DNA of 64,000 bases from Sinomonas susongensis (GCF_005877005.1 NZ_SSNH01000009.1:117467-181466), one strand, 5' to 3'. Shown: positions 25,696 to 34,123, numbered from the stretch's first letter. Numbers and translations are program-made. The notes: generated by a model not told the origin, from the letters alone.

Positions 25696-27383
25696 AGCTG
25701 ATCACCAGGCCGTACCCCTGCATCCTGTGCTGGCGATGCCATCCGCTGGGTGGATGCTGCGCCGCCCATCGGTCGGGGGTCTTCTGATGGGTCGCCCAAT
25801 TCGGTCATGATCTCCTTCTCTCGAGTGGCGTCGGGCTCTCCTGCTGCGTCGGGATTCGGCGCGGCCGTCGATCCCTCTCCGAAGCGCCCGGGGTCGGGGA
25901 CGCATCCCCGGTAGCGGTATGTGATCGCCTCGTCCTGGACCACGTAGGTCGTCACCCCGGCCCGGGTCCAGTGCAGGACGAGCAGCCCGTACCGCTCGGC
26001 CAGCTTGGCCAATGTGAGGAACGAGGTGACGTCCACGATCGCCCGTCCGGGAGGTGAGGTGAGCGGGTGGACGCGCACCAGCAGGGGGCCGTATCGCCTC
26101 CGGATCGCCTCGTCAGGGTCGGCAGGGCGGGCACTTGGGCGCCCCAGCAGGAATGCGACGGCGGCGGCGGCCACGCCCGCCAAGAGCGCGGCGACCACGG
26201 CGATCCGAGCGGTGCCGACTGGGAGACGCATCCCCAGGAGGCTGACCGTGTCGCTCTGCCCGGGAGAGGGCTGGCTGGCGGTTGGTGCCGTAGCGGTGAG
26301 CGCCTTGGCGTCTCCGTCGAGGGCAAGCTGCTGGGGTGTGAGCCGGAGCTTCAGAGCGGGGGCGAAGTCCTCTCCCGATGTCCTGTGGATGACGGCGGTG
26401 AGGGTCACCTCGACCGGGTTTGCCGGCGTTCCCGTCGCGGCTGCGCCAGCCTGGGCTCTGGCGTCGAGTGTGTCCAGGTCCAAGGCGACGGTGCTCTCGT
26501 GCCGAGTGCCGGAGAACTGTGCAGGGGCGGAGAGGGGAAGCGTGGTGTGCCAGCCGCCCGAGTTGGACAGCTCGGCCGTGACCGCGATCGTCCCGGGCTG
26601 ACCGCTGTAGTCCATCCGTACCTCGACGGTGTTGGCCACCTTGCGGAAGATCGGGTCCGGGGAGCTGGCCGTTGGGCCGTCGTAGGCGGGTGTCCGCCCC
26701 ACGGCGGCGCTGTAGGAGAACTGCATCACGGCACCCTGAAGCGCGCCCGGAGTGGCCGGCTGGGCAACGGGTGTCCACGCTGTCGCTGCCGCGGCTGCCC
26801 CGCCGACGAGGAGGATGGCCGCGAGGCCGCCGGCTGCCAGTGATGCTCGGGGGATGTGCCACAGCCCGGTTTTCGGGGAGGTGAGGTGGCGGGACACGGC
26901 GGTGCTCCTTCGTGCTCGACGGCGGCGTCGACGGGTCATCGCACCGGTTCCCCCGCCCGCCACGAGGGCGAAGGCGACCAGTGCCAGGACCCAGGGGCTG
27001 GTGATGGTGTTGAGGACCGCTCCCCCGTGGGGGATGTGGAGGACGGCGTGGCCGAGGATCTGCTGCGGGGTGGGTTTGACGACGTCGGTGGACTGGTTGT
27101 TGTCGCCCTTGATGATGAAGCCGGATTCGGCGTTCCCGCCGATGATCCGGTGCAGGACGACAGTGCCGGAGCCCGGCACTCGGTAGGCGACGATCTCACC
27201 GACGCTGTACGCGGGTGCTCGCTGGACGATGACGAGGTCGCCCTGGTAGTACACGGGGTTCATGCTCACCCCGTGGGTGGAGACGGCCGAGAACTGCCCG
27301 CTCAGCAGGGCCGCCGCCGCGAGTGCTACGACGGACGCGGCCAGGCCCAGCAGGGCGAGGCCGAAGCGACGGGCGAGGGTCAT
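25692..27383 (-). CDS. SipW-like signal peptidase I fused to a DUF5305-like membrane region
   Basis: 563 residues. Residues 1-145 are a type I signal peptidase of the SipW (ER/archaeal-like) class: N-terminal membrane helix, Ser40 in THGVSMNPVYYQGD, and HRIIGG with His78 where other bacterial peptidases have Lys, then IIKGDNNQSTD; a second helix follows (about 130-147). From about 175 comes another membrane helix, an extracytoplasmic region resembling DUF5305 (SYSAAVGRTPAYDG to LRLTPQQLAL), a further helix near 385-412, and a cytoplasmic tail of about 150 residues. SipW enzymes process TasA/camelysin-type surface proteins; the small secreted protein upstream is the obvious substrate. Overlaps fliG. 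Confidence 0.82.
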   Translation of the reverse strand: MTLARRFGLALLGLAASVVALAAAALLSGQFSAVSTHGVSMNPVYYQGDLVIVQRAPAYSVGEIVAYRVPGSGTVVLHRIIGGNAESGFIIKGDNNQSTDVVKPTPQQILGHAVLHIPHGGAVLNTITSPWVLALVAFALVAGGGTGAMTRRRRRRARRSTAVSRHLTSPKTGLWHIPRASLAAGGLAAILLVGGAAAAATAWTPVAQPATPGALQGAVMQFSYSAAVGRTPAYDGPTASSPDPIFRKVANTVEVRMDYSGQPGTIAVTAELSNSGGWHTTLPLSAPAQFSGTRHESTVALDLDTLDARAQAGAAATGTPANPVEVTLTAVIHRTSGEDFAPALKLRLTPQQLALDGDAKALTATAPTASQPSPGQSDTVSLLGMRLPVGTARIAVVAALLAGVAAAAVAFLLGRPSARPADPDEAIRRRYGPLLVRVHPLTSPPGRAIVDVTSFLTLAKLAERYGLLVLHWTRAGVTTYVVQDEAITYRYRGCVPDPGRFGEGSTAAPNPDAAGEPDATREKEIMTELGDPSEDPRPMGGAASTQRMASPAQDAGVRPGDQL

Positions 27384-27418
27384 TCCAGGGCTCCAGAGGG
27401 AATGGGGTCAGGAGGGTG

Positions 27419-27451
27419 GGCGGGCCGCAGCGGTGTCGGCGGCGGCCCGCC
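27419..27451 (-). terminator. GC-rich hairpin between secreted protein and peptidase genes
   Basis: GGCGGGCCGC and GCGGCCCGCC form a perfect 10-bp stem 38-70 nt after the secreted-protein stop. There is no T-run, so partial termination is likely: much secreted protein, less peptidase and FliG. Confidence 0.5.
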
Positions 27452-27488
27452 ACAGCTTCAGGGGATGGCTCTGCTGGGGATCTTCCGG

Positions 27489-27875
27489 CTAGCTGACCGT
27501 CACCGCGACGCTGCTGAGGCCGGTCTGGCTCTGGCCGCTGGCGGGCGTGCAGGTGGACTGGAACGTCGTGCCGTCGATGGCGGTGCAGGTGAAGGCGGTG
27601 CCGGTGCCGTTGTTCAGGGAGATCGTGGGGGTCTTTCCGCCCGTGGCATCGGCGAAGTGCAGGGTGACCTCGTTCACGGCCGTGTCGGACGCGTCGGTGA
27701 AGCCGTAGCCGATGCTCGAGAGGGTCGCACCGGTCACGGACTGGCTGACCGTACCTCCCAGGAACTGGGTGCTGCCTGCACTGTTGGTCACACCTGTGCC
27801 GGTGAAGGCCGAACCGGCCGCGAGGGCAAGGCCGGCTGCGCCGAGGCCGGTGAGGATCTTGACGGATGTACGCAT
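27489..27875 (-). CDS. Small secreted protein, probable SipW-type substrate
   Basis: 128 residues: basic MRTSVK, a hydrophobic stretch ILTGLGAAGLALAAGSAF, then a Ser/Thr/Gly-rich beta-type domain with two cysteines (FTCTAIDG and FQSTCTPAS) that could form a disulfide. It resembles the short camelysin/TasA-like or spore-coat-associated secreted proteins that travel with SipW peptidases, but the sequence similarity is weak, so the family call is by size, signal and neighbour. First gene of the leftward operon leading to the peptidase and FliG. It may polymerise into surface fibres. Confidence 0.75.
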   Translation of the reverse strand: MRTSVKILTGLGAAGLALAAGSAFTGTGVTNSAGSTQFLGGTVSQSVTGATLSSIGYGFTDASDTAVNEVTLHFADATGGKTPTISLNNGTGTAFTCTAIDGTTFQSTCTPASGQSQTGLSSVAVTVS

Positions 27876-28141
27876 CGAGTGTCTCTTTCGTTTCTCTGGA
27901 GCCGCGGGCCGCTGGCCCGCTGCTCGGAGCTTCTTCCGGCCGAAGCCGAGGGCTGAAGATCAGCCACGAAACAACTCAATCGCATTTGTATTTGCTTGAT
28001 GATCTATCTATCCAAATCTTGCGCTAATCCTTGGACAAGCTACTCGTCATGCAAGCTTTAAGCAGGCCGGAAACGGACAGGTTCGCCAGTTACGATTCTG
28101 GAACGGTACAAGATGCTCCGAGCAGATGGGACGACGGCTGG
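27876..28141. promoter_or_regulatory. AT-rich divergent promoter region
   Basis: The gap holds an AT-rich stretch (27965-28025), rare in this window, including CTATCTATC. It must contain promoters for the leftward secreted-protein operon and the rightward MarR gene. No clean palindrome was found. A MarR protein encoded here would be expected to bind in this gap. Confidence 0.5.
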
Positions 28142-28654
28142 ATGACTGCCCAACGGGCAAGTGACGCGCTTCCTTTCATGGACGCCACCCGTGGCCTCCG
28201 CCACCTGATCCACATAGGGGAAGACTTCCGGAGGACCAGCGCCAAGCGACTGGGGATCGCGAGCAGCGACTTCGTCGCGCTGGGTCACGTGTACTGGGAA
28301 GGGCCGGCCCTTCCCAGGGAGCTGGGTGCTCTGCTCGACATGGGCTCCGGGACGGTGACGGCTGTGCTCGACAGGCTCGAGAAGCGGGGCTACATCACCC
28401 GCACCGCCCATCCGACCGACCGGCGCAGCCTGCTGATCGTCATCACCCGAAAGGGCCGCGAGGCGATGGACGTGGTCTACGGCGAGTTCGACGTGGCATT
28501 GCGGCAGGCACTGGAAGGCGTCGGTGGCGAGGAGGACGCCGCTGCTCTGGGAAACATGCTCGAACGACTCTCTGACGCCGCCGCCGAAGCTATCGCCGCC
28601 AACCTCGCCCCGCGATCAGAGGGGCCGGGCCAAGCAGCCCAGGAGCGTCGGTAA
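28142..28654 (+). CDS. MarR family transcriptional regulator
   Basis: 170 residues from ATG 28142; the frame is open to a TTG at 28031, which would add 37 residues without family similarity, so the start is uncertain. A winged helix is clear: ALLDMGSGTVTAVLDRLEKR then GYITRTAHPTDRRSLLIVIT, with the Asp-Arg-Arg wing typical of MarR proteins. It is divergent from the secreted-protein/peptidase/FliG operon and may control it. Ligand unknown. Confidence 0.85.
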   Translation: MTAQRASDALPFMDATRGLRHLIHIGEDFRRTSAKRLGIASSDFVALGHVYWEGPALPRELGALLDMGSGTVTAVLDRLEKRGYITRTAHPTDRRSLLIVITRKGREAMDVVYGEFDVALRQALEGVGGEEDAAALGNMLERLSDAAAEAIAANLAPRSEGPGQAAQERR

Positions 28655-28682
28655 GACTTTTTAATGCCGGTGAGGGCGCTCG

Positions 28683-29345
28683 CTACCTGGCTGCGGGGCG
28701 GTCGTCCGGGTGGACGACGCGTTCGCGGGAGGGGCGGAACCCGTGCTCCAGCGCCCAGAGGATCGCGTTGGAGCGATTCGTCACTCCGATGCGACGGTAG
28801 CAGCTTCGGATGTAGGTCTTGACCGAGTTGATCGACAGAAGCGTGCGCTCTGCGAGCTCGGCGTTGCTCAAGCCTTGGGCGATCAGGGCCAGGACTTCGG
28901 CTTCACGCTGCGTGAGGCCTTCTTCCCTGCCGGGCCAGTCGCCGCCGACCACTGTCGTGGCGCCCTTGCCCCGAGGGCCCTCGGGCCGGTCGCCACGGTG
29001 TACTGCCTGCAGGGCTGCGACCAGCTGCCCAGCCGGCAGCGCCTTGGACAGGTACGCGCTCGCCCCGTTCGCGGTGGCCGCGGAGATCAGGGCCGGGTCG
29101 AGGTTCCACGAATAGACGACGACCTTCCCCGCCAAGGGATCCTGGGAGAGCTGATGCACGGCTTCGCTGTCGCCCTGAGTCGCGGCGAAGGTGTCGTACA
29201 GGGTGATGTCCACCGGCTCCGCCGGATTCCGGCCCACGTCCAGCTCGACGATCTCCACCTGGTCCCGATAGGAGCGAAGCATCGCGGCCACTCCATGGAC
29301 CACGATCTCGTAGTCGTTGACCAAGGCGACGCGCATAGGAGACAT
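28683..29345 (-). CDS. LuxR-type response regulator without adjacent kinase
   Basis: 220 residues. The N-terminal receiver domain (MRVALVNDYEIVVHGVAAML) keeps Asp in VDITLYDTF as probable phospho-acceptor and a Lys in ASAYLSKALP. The C-terminal LuxR/NarL helix-turn-helix is LTQREAEVLALIAQGLSNAE then RTLLSINSVKTYIRSCYRRI. No histidine kinase gene is next to it. Converges with the MarR gene. Confidence 0.9.
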   Translation of the reverse strand: MSPMRVALVNDYEIVVHGVAAMLRSYRDQVEIVELDVGRNPAEPVDITLYDTFAATQGDSEAVHQLSQDPLAGKVVVYSWNLDPALISAATANGASAYLSKALPAGQLVAALQAVHRGDRPEGPRGKGATTVVGGDWPGREEGLTQREAEVLALIAQGLSNAELAERTLLSINSVKTYIRSCYRRIGVTNRSNAILWALEHGFRPSRERVVHPDDRPAAR

Positions 29346-29349
29346 CTTC

Positions 29350-29363
29350 GCACCTTTTGGTGC
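29350..29363 (-). promoter_or_regulatory. Hairpin covering the response-regulator ribosome site
   Basis: On the minus strand GCACC-AAAA-GGTGC lies 4 nt before the ATG at 29345, so the likely Shine-Dalgarno AAAGGTG is half in the loop, half in the stem. It could limit translation. Confidence 0.4.
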
Positions 29364-29422
29364 CCCTCTTCACACCCGCAGGGGTGAATACAGCCCTCCC
29401 CTGCGCCGGTAGCGTCTTATGT

Positions 29423-29551
29423 GTGGCCAACCGCGCTGATCTGAAGCACGAGAGAGTCCGGAAGCTGAGCCAGCAGCTGGCCGGCGTCCGTGACGCCTCG
29501 CGCTCGGCACCGGCCTGCTGCCCCGATTCGCCGCGGCATGGGGAACGGTGA
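29423..29551 (+). CDS. Possible 42-residue small protein
   Basis: GTG 29423 opens VANRADLKHERVRKLSQQLA, a helical basic peptide with two adjacent cysteines later (ACCPDSP). Its TGA overlaps the GTG of the next small gene (GTGA), the only support for it being real. No family recognised and no ribosome site, so a leaderless start would be needed. Confidence 0.3.
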   Translation: MANRADLKHERVRKLSQQLAGVRDASRSAPACCPDSPRHGER

Positions 29552-29835
29552 GCCCTTCGAGCCCGCAGATGCCAGCCCCGAACACAGCCGTAGTTTCGGC
29601 TGAGCTCAGTGGACCGCAGAAGGTCATCGCGAGGGGGGTCGGAGGCGAAATCCACGGGTACGCGGTCGAAGCCGACGGCGAGCGGGTTCTCGTGGTGTGG
29701 CAGGTGGCATCGGGACGACTCCGGCGACGGCGCGTCCAGGCCAAGGACGTCTTCCTGCCCAGCATCGCTCGTCCCTGGTCGGGACTGGCGATCAGTCTCG
29801 ACCAGCTCCGCGCCCATTCCCTGGGCCCAGGTTGA
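29548..29835 (+). CDS. Hypothetical protein, 95 residues
   Basis: GTG 29548 has GGGGAAC in front. The product is mainly beta-type (VIARGVGGEIHGYAVEADGE then RVLVVWQVASGRLRRRRVQA), with a basic cluster near residue 58. No family recognised; possibly a small surface-lattice or RNA-binding fold, which I cannot support. Lies divergent from the response regulator. Confidence 0.5.
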   Translation: MSPSSPQMPAPNTAVVSAELSGPQKVIARGVGGEIHGYAVEADGERVLVVWQVASGRLRRRRVQAKDVFLPSIARPWSGLAISLDQLRAHSLGPG

Positions 29836-29953
29836 GCTTTCGGCACCTCGCGACGGTCAGGACCCCCGGTTGCTGCCCGTTCCTACGGCCTTCTCCCTGG
29901 AGCTCCTGTCCCCAGAGACCGGGCCTCCCCAGCCCCCAGCAGAGAGACCTGCC

Positions 29954-30325
29954 ATGAACACCACCGATCCGCCCCCCGCACAAGCCGCCGCAAGCGACGA
30001 CCGTCAGCTCGGCCGCGTTGCCGATGCCAGCCGTGGTGGCCCCACCATTTCCGAGGAGCTCCGGCAGGCTTCCGAGGAGCTCCGGCAGACGGCCAGCCTC
30101 GCTCTGGCCAAGGCGTTACGGAACTACCGGAAATCGGCCGCTCCCGCCCTCACCCTTCGGCCGTCGGCCACCCTCCTCGGGGGTTTCGGGCGGTTCTTCA
30201 GTCGCCGGCCTGACGGACGGCCCGTGGCGCAGGAAGCCGAGGACCTCAGTCGAAACGCACTGCGTTCCACTCCAGGATCCGCGGTTCAGCAAATCTCCCG
30301 GCAGCGAACGGATCACCTGCAATAA
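29954..30325 (+). CDS. Hypothetical helical protein with an internal 7-residue duplication
   Basis: 123 residues from ATG 29954. SEELRQA and SEELRQT are consecutive and come from a perfect 19-of-21-bp tandem DNA repeat (30049-30067 and 30070-30088). The amphipathic stretch continues as SLALAKALRNYRKSA. No membrane segment and no known family. Weak ribosome site (AGAGAG), so the call is tentative. Confidence 0.4.
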   Translation: MNTTDPPPAQAAASDDRQLGRVADASRGGPTISEELRQASEELRQTASLALAKALRNYRKSAAPALTLRPSATLLGGFGRFFSRRPDGRPVAQEAEDLSRNALRSTPGSAVQQISRQRTDHLQ

Positions 30326-30373
30326 GGCGCTCGGCATCCTCGTGGGAGGAGAAGATCCCGTAGGCCTTGTGCT

Positions 30374-30817
30374 TTACGCCGACTTCTCGAGGTACTCCTT
30401 CGCCTTCGACAGAGCCCCGACCTCGGCGTCCATCGTCTTCTGGACGGGGCCCGACATCACGAGCGACTTCAGCCCGGAGAGCTGGGCGGCGAGGCTGAAG
30501 GTGACCCTCGTGCCGCCGTCGACCGTCTCGAAGCGGTACTCGCCCTCGGGACGGACCGGGCCCGATGTGGCCTCGAACGCTACCCGCCTCTCCGGCTCGA
30601 ACGCCGTGACGCGGACGTTGGCCGAGACACCGCGGCCGCCCGGGCCGGCCACGGTCTGCTCATACTCGGTGCCGACCCCGAGTTCGCCCCGACGACGGAT
30701 CGATTTCACCCCCGACCGCCACATCGGATCGTTCTCTGCATCCGCGAAGAACCCGAATACTTCGCTGATCGGACGGGCAATCACGACGCTGCCCGCGGCC
30801 GCTACACGCTTCGCCAT
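30374..30817 (-). CDS. SRPBCC family protein (polyketide cyclase/START-like)
   Basis: 147 residues from ATG 30817 (ATG 30826 is an alternative three codons upstream). The fold is recognisable from GSVVIARPISEVFGFFADAE, then GVGTEYEQTVAGPGGRG, EPERRVAFEATSGPV and GGTRVTFSLAAQLSGL. SRPBCC proteins have a deep hydrophobic pocket; ligand unknown. It sits downstream of the DipZ-like gene on the same strand (68 nt) but need not belong to it. Confidence 0.8.
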   Translation of the reverse strand: MAKRVAAAGSVVIARPISEVFGFFADAENDPMWRSGVKSIRRRGELGVGTEYEQTVAGPGGRGVSANVRVTAFEPERRVAFEATSGPVRPEGEYRFETVDGGTRVTFSLAAQLSGLKSLVMSGPVQKTMDAEVGALSKAKEYLEKSA

Positions 30818-30885
30818 GGCGCACATACTGTCACAGGAAGCTCCAGCAAGCAGCTGTGGACCGGGAAACCAGCGCGGCACCCCGC

Positions 30886-32613
30886 TCATCCGAAGGTGAA
30901 CGAGTAGAGCTCGAGTCCGGGACTTGCGGTGACTTCGAGGGTTCCGGCCTGCTCGGCTGCCGTGCTCTCGAGAACGTAGGAGCGGGGCGCGCCCGTCACG
31001 TTGAGCGTCTTCTCCCCCTCGGGTCCGCGAACTGTGATTGTCCCGTTTCCGCCGAGCACAGCCTGGACCTCACGTGCGTGGTACTCCAAGCGCACTCGAG
31101 AGGCCGGCGCGGGTGAGCCGGGCGAGCCGGCGGGCGTGATGCTCTGGGTGTCGACCTTCCACGGTCCTGCGAGCGCGAAGGAGTCAGGCCGCTGGGCAGG
31201 GGGATAGGAGAACGTGGCCGTGCCCGGCGAGTACGGCTGGGCACCGGCGTAGTTCACCTGCTTGGTGACGCCGAGGAAGGTTTCGGGCGTCGTGCTCCCA
31301 GGGGTGGGGGCGGTGTCCTTGCCCTCGACCGGCTGCGGGAGCGACAGGTCGGGGTGGGCCTGTCCGAGCAGCTGCCGCAGAAGCGATTCGGTGGTCTGGT
31401 AGCCGCCCTCGCCCTGCTGGACGTGCCGCACCGTGCCGTTGGCATCGATGAGGTACTGGGCTGGCCAGAACCTGTTCCGGTACGCGGTCCATGTCCCGTA
31501 GGAGTTGTCCATCGCGACCGGATAGTCGATGCCGTGCTCGGCGATCCCCGACTGGACGTTGCGCTGCTCGCGTTCGAATGCGTACTCGGGCGTGTGCACC
31601 CCGACGACGACGAGGCCGTCGGACCGGTACGTGTCGTTGAGCTGGATGATGTGGGGCAGGGACCGCTGACAGTTGATGCACGAGTAGGCCCAGAAGTCGA
31701 TCAGCACGACCTTCCCGCGGAGTTGGGCCAGAGTCAGCGGTTGCGTGCCGAGCCAGGCGGAGACGTCGTGGAAGTCGGGTGCTGGGCCGCAGTCCTGAAG
31801 GACGGTGGCGTTTTGAGTGCAGTGGTCGAGGCCGCGATTCTCGTCGGTGACTAGGCCGCCGAGGTTCAGAGGGCTGCCGGCCGAGGGTGCGAGCCTGTCC
31901 TGCAGGCCGGCTGTGTAGTCGGGAATGAGGCGCTGTACCGCCGCGGGAAGGTCGAGCGCGAGGCCTGCGGCGAGGGCGATCATGAGCACCCCAGCAGTGA
32001 TCCGGATGGGGCGCTGGCGGCGCCGGAACGATTTGAGGCGCTCGGCGAGGCGGCGGCCGGCGAGGGCGAAGAACAGGAGTGGGGCCGAGACACCGAACGC
32101 GAACGCGAGCGTCAGCGCGATCGTCTCGGGTCCGATCCTCCCTGTGGCCCCCGAGACGGTGATGGCCGCCAGCACGGGCCCGGCGCACGGAACGAACACG
32201 GCCCCGAGCGCGAGCCCCAGGCCCAGGCCGCCGCGCCGGGAGTCGACCCGGCGGGCCGGGATCCACGAGAACGGCTTCTCCAGCAGCTCCTCGATCCGCG
32301 GGACCATGAGACCGAGCCCGACGGCGGCGAGGACACCGATCCCGGCCCAGCGGAAGAAGTCCTGCGGCAGGCCCAGAATGCCGAGTACGAGTGAGCCGAG
32401 CAGGGTGAAGGCGCTGAAGCTCAGCACGAGACCGGCGATCACCTGGTAAGGCCTCCACTTCGAGGTCTTGCGGGTCGGGGCGGACGACGGCGCCCCCTGA
32501 CGCGCGCTGTCGAGCCCGCCGGAGACGAAGATCACCGGCAGGACAGGCAGGATGCACGGCGAGATGCCGGTGATGAGGCCCCCGAGGAAGCCGATGAGGA
32601 TGTCTGCGCTCAT
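30886..32613 (-). CDS. dipZ: DipZ-like protein: CcdA membrane domain, thioredoxin domain, C-terminal beta domain
   Basis: 575 residues from ATG 32613 (GGGAGGC before it; the frame is open further upstream only by chance). The CcdA/DsbD membrane domain has paired cysteines C20 in GISPCILP and C143 in VPCAGP. A TlpA-like thioredoxin domain follows with C312-x-x-C315 in [12 protein letters not shown]. The last about 140 residues are a beta-sandwich ([20 protein letters not shown]) like the carbohydrate-binding-type domain of Mycobacterium tuberculosis DipZ. It should move reducing power across the membrane. It is divergent from the fasciclin lipoprotein gene, and in M. tuberculosis dipZ lies beside mpt70/mpt83, which encode fasciclin proteins. 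Confidence 0.9.
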   Translation of the reverse strand: MSADILIGFLGGLITGISPCILPVLPVIFVSGGLDSARQGAPSSAPTRKTSKWRPYQVIAGLVLSFSAFTLLGSLVLGILGLPQDFFRWAGIGVLAAVGLGLMVPRIEELLEKPFSWIPARRVDSRRGGLGLGLALGAVFVPCAGPVLAAITVSGATGRIGPETIALTLAFAFGVSAPLLFFALAGRRLAERLKSFRRRQRPIRITAGVLMIALAAGLALDLPAAVQRLIPDYTAGLQDRLAPSAGSPLNLGGLVTDENRGLDHCTQNATVLQDCGPAPDFHDVSAWLGTQPLTLAQLRGKVVLIDFWAYSCINCQRSLPHIIQLNDTYRSDGLVVVGVHTPEYAFEREQRNVQSGIAEHGIDYPVAMDNSYGTWTAYRNRFWPAQYLIDANGTVRHVQQGEGGYQTTESLLRQLLGQAHPDLSLPQPVEGKDTAPTPGSTTPETFLGVTKQVNYAGAQPYSPGTATFSYPPAQRPDSFALAGPWKVDTQSITPAGSPGSPAPASRVRLEYHAREVQAVLGGNGTITVRGPEGEKTLNVTGAPRSYVLESTAAEQAGTLEVTASPGLELYSFTFG

Positions 32614-32641
32614 GCCTCCCCTTCGAAGCGGTCGCGCGGCG

Positions 32642-32669
32642 CGGATTGGTCGCGGGGCGTTCCAATCCG
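32642..32669. promoter_or_regulatory. Perfect inverted repeat; candidate paired divergent ECF promoters
   Basis: CGGATTGG (32642-32649) and CCAATCCG (32662-32669) face away from each other with 12 nt between. Read outward, each gives CCAATCC then CGAA: rightward CCAATCC-N16-CGAACA (to 32690), leftward CCAATCC-N17-CGAAGG (to 32620). This looks like two ECF-type -35/-10 pairs serving the fasciclin and dipZ genes. The leftward pair predicts a start almost on the dipZ ATG, so that transcript would be leaderless or nearly so. Confidence 0.6.
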
Positions 32670-32742
32670 TTTCCGTACCGGCTCCGAACACTCGGCAATC
32701 CCGGCCCCACCGGCGGGGACACCGTTGAACAGGAGTGAAGCC

Positions 32743-33432
32743 ATGAAGAGCATCCAGCGCACCTCGGCCGTCGTCGGCCTCGCCGCCTTCGCAGCCTTGG
32801 GCCTTGCCGCCTGCGGAGCGTCCACCGCTTCGGGCGGCTCGTCGTCGTCGGCCATGAGTTCGCCCGCAATGAGTTCGCCAGCGATGAGCAGCCCGACGTC
32901 GGCGATGGCCTCCCCGTCGGCCACCACGGACCCGGCGGCCAACCTCGTCGGGCCCGGGTGCGCCGCCTACGCGCAGTCGAACCCGAGCGGACCGGGCTCG
33001 GTGCAGGGGATGGCAGCCGACCCTGTGGCAGTCGCCGCTTCGAACAACCCCATGCTGACCACGCTGGTCTCGGCCGTGTCGGGCAAGCTCAACCCGAAGG
33101 TCAACCTCGTCGACACGCTCGATTCGAGCCAGTTCACCGTCTTCGCCCCCGTCGACTCCGCCTTCGCCAAGATCGATGCGAGCACCCTCAGCAGCCTCAA
33201 GACCGATGATGCGACCCTGAAGAAGATCCTCACGTATCACGTTGTCCCCGGGCAGATCGAGCCCTCGGCGATCAGTGGCGACCACACCACGGTCGAGGGC
33301 CAGAAGCTGACGGTCACCGGCTCGGGCAGCAGCCTCAAGGTCAACGGGGCCAACGTGATCTGCGGCGGCGTGCACACGGCAAACGCCACGGTGTACCTCG
33401 TCGACTCGGTCCTGATGCCCCCGGCAAACTGA
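32743..33432 (+). CDS. Fasciclin-domain lipoprotein (MPT70/MPT83-like)
   Basis: 229 residues from ATG 32743 (AGGAG in front). Lipobox GLAACGAST puts the lipidated cysteine at residue 24. A low-complexity linker with repeated MSSPA follows, then a fasciclin (FAS1) domain: [29 protein letters not shown] and the final [15 protein letters not shown]. Surface adhesion-type protein by family. Neighbouring SigK/RskA and divergent dipZ reproduce the mycobacterial SigK regulon, so it is probably SigK-dependent. Confidence 0.93.
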   Translation: MKSIQRTSAVVGLAAFAALGLAACGASTASGGSSSSAMSSPAMSSPAMSSPTSAMASPSATTDPAANLVGPGCAAYAQSNPSGPGSVQGMAADPVAVAASNNPMLTTLVSAVSGKLNPKVNLVDTLDSSQFTVFAPVDSAFAKIDASTLSSLKTDDATLKKILTYHVVPGQIEPSAISGDHTTVEGQKLTVTGSGSSLKVNGANVICGGVHTANATVYLVDSVLMPPAN

Positions 33433-33452
33433 CCGACGACAACCCCCGGCCC

Positions 33453-33485
33453 GGGGGCCGCCCGGACCGGAACCGGGCGGCCCCC
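33453..33485 (+). terminator. Terminator hairpin after the fasciclin gene
   Basis: GGGGGCCGCCCGG and CCGGGCGGCCCCC form a perfect 13-bp stem with a 7-nt loop, 20 nt after the stop. No T-run, as is common in high-GC genomes. Confidence 0.7.
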
Positions 33486-33517
33486 GCGCCTGAACCCGGC
33501 CGTCCATGGGAGCGCCA

Positions 33518-34123
33518 GTGACCAGACGTGAGACAGTTGTCTACATGCCGCACCGAGACGCGGGCAGCGTCCCTTCCCCGGACATCGACGCGCTCATGGC
33601 ACAAGTCGCCCAAGGCGACCAGGAGGCCTTCGGGAGCCTCTACGACTCGCTCGCCCCGCTCGTCCACGGGCTCGTGCTGCGCGTGGTGCGGGACCCTGCG
33701 CAGAGCGAAGAGGTCACGCAGGAGATCTTCCTCGAGGTCTGGCAGCAGGCCAAACGCTTCGATGCCGATCGCGGCCACGCCCGGGCCTGGATCACGGTCA
33801 TGGCCCACCGCCGGGCAGTGGACCGCGTCCGCGCCGCGCAGGCCGCCTCCGATCGGGACCTCCGCGAGGGAGCCAAGGACTTCAAGGAGAGCTACGACGA
33901 CGTCGAGCACCGCGTCGAGGTGGCCCTCGAGAGCGAGCGGGTGAACAAGGCGCTCGAGTCCCTCACGGAGGTCCAGCGGCAGGCGATCCGCCTCGCCTAC
34001 TACGGCGGCTACACCTACGGCGAAGTCGCCGACGCCCTGGGGCTGCCCCTGGGCACAGTGAAGACCCGAATCCGTGACGGAATGATCCGTCTGAGAGACC
34101 TGTTGGGAGTGAGCCATGGATGA
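33518..34123 (+). CDS. sigK: ECF sigma factor, SigK-like
   Basis: 201 residues from GTG 33518, preferred because GGGAG lies 5 nt upstream; ATG 33506 and ATG 33545 are alternatives. Region 2 is LMAQVAQGDQEAFGSLYDSL through HARAWITVMAHRRAVDRVRA, and region 4 is LTEVQRQAIRLAYYGGYTYG then LPLGTVKTRIRDGMIRLRDL. It is followed, with 8 nt overlap, by an RskA-type anti-sigma factor, the arrangement of sigK-rskA. It should direct RNA polymerase to the promoters of the neighbouring fasciclin and dipZ genes. Confidence 0.88.
   Translation: MTRRETVVYMPHRDAGSVPSPDIDALMAQVAQGDQEAFGSLYDSLAPLVHGLVLRVVRDPAQSEEVTQEIFLEVWQQAKRFDADRGHARAWITVMAHRRAVDRVRAAQAASDRDLREGAKDFKESYDDVEHRVEVALESERVNKALESLTEVQRQAIRLAYYGGYTYGEVADALGLPLGTVKTRIRDGMIRLRDLLGVSHG

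Noticed and set aside
23806..25701. Long plus-strand frame opposite the HTH/TPR and FliG genes
   Set aside because: FliG motifs on the minus strand are unambiguous.
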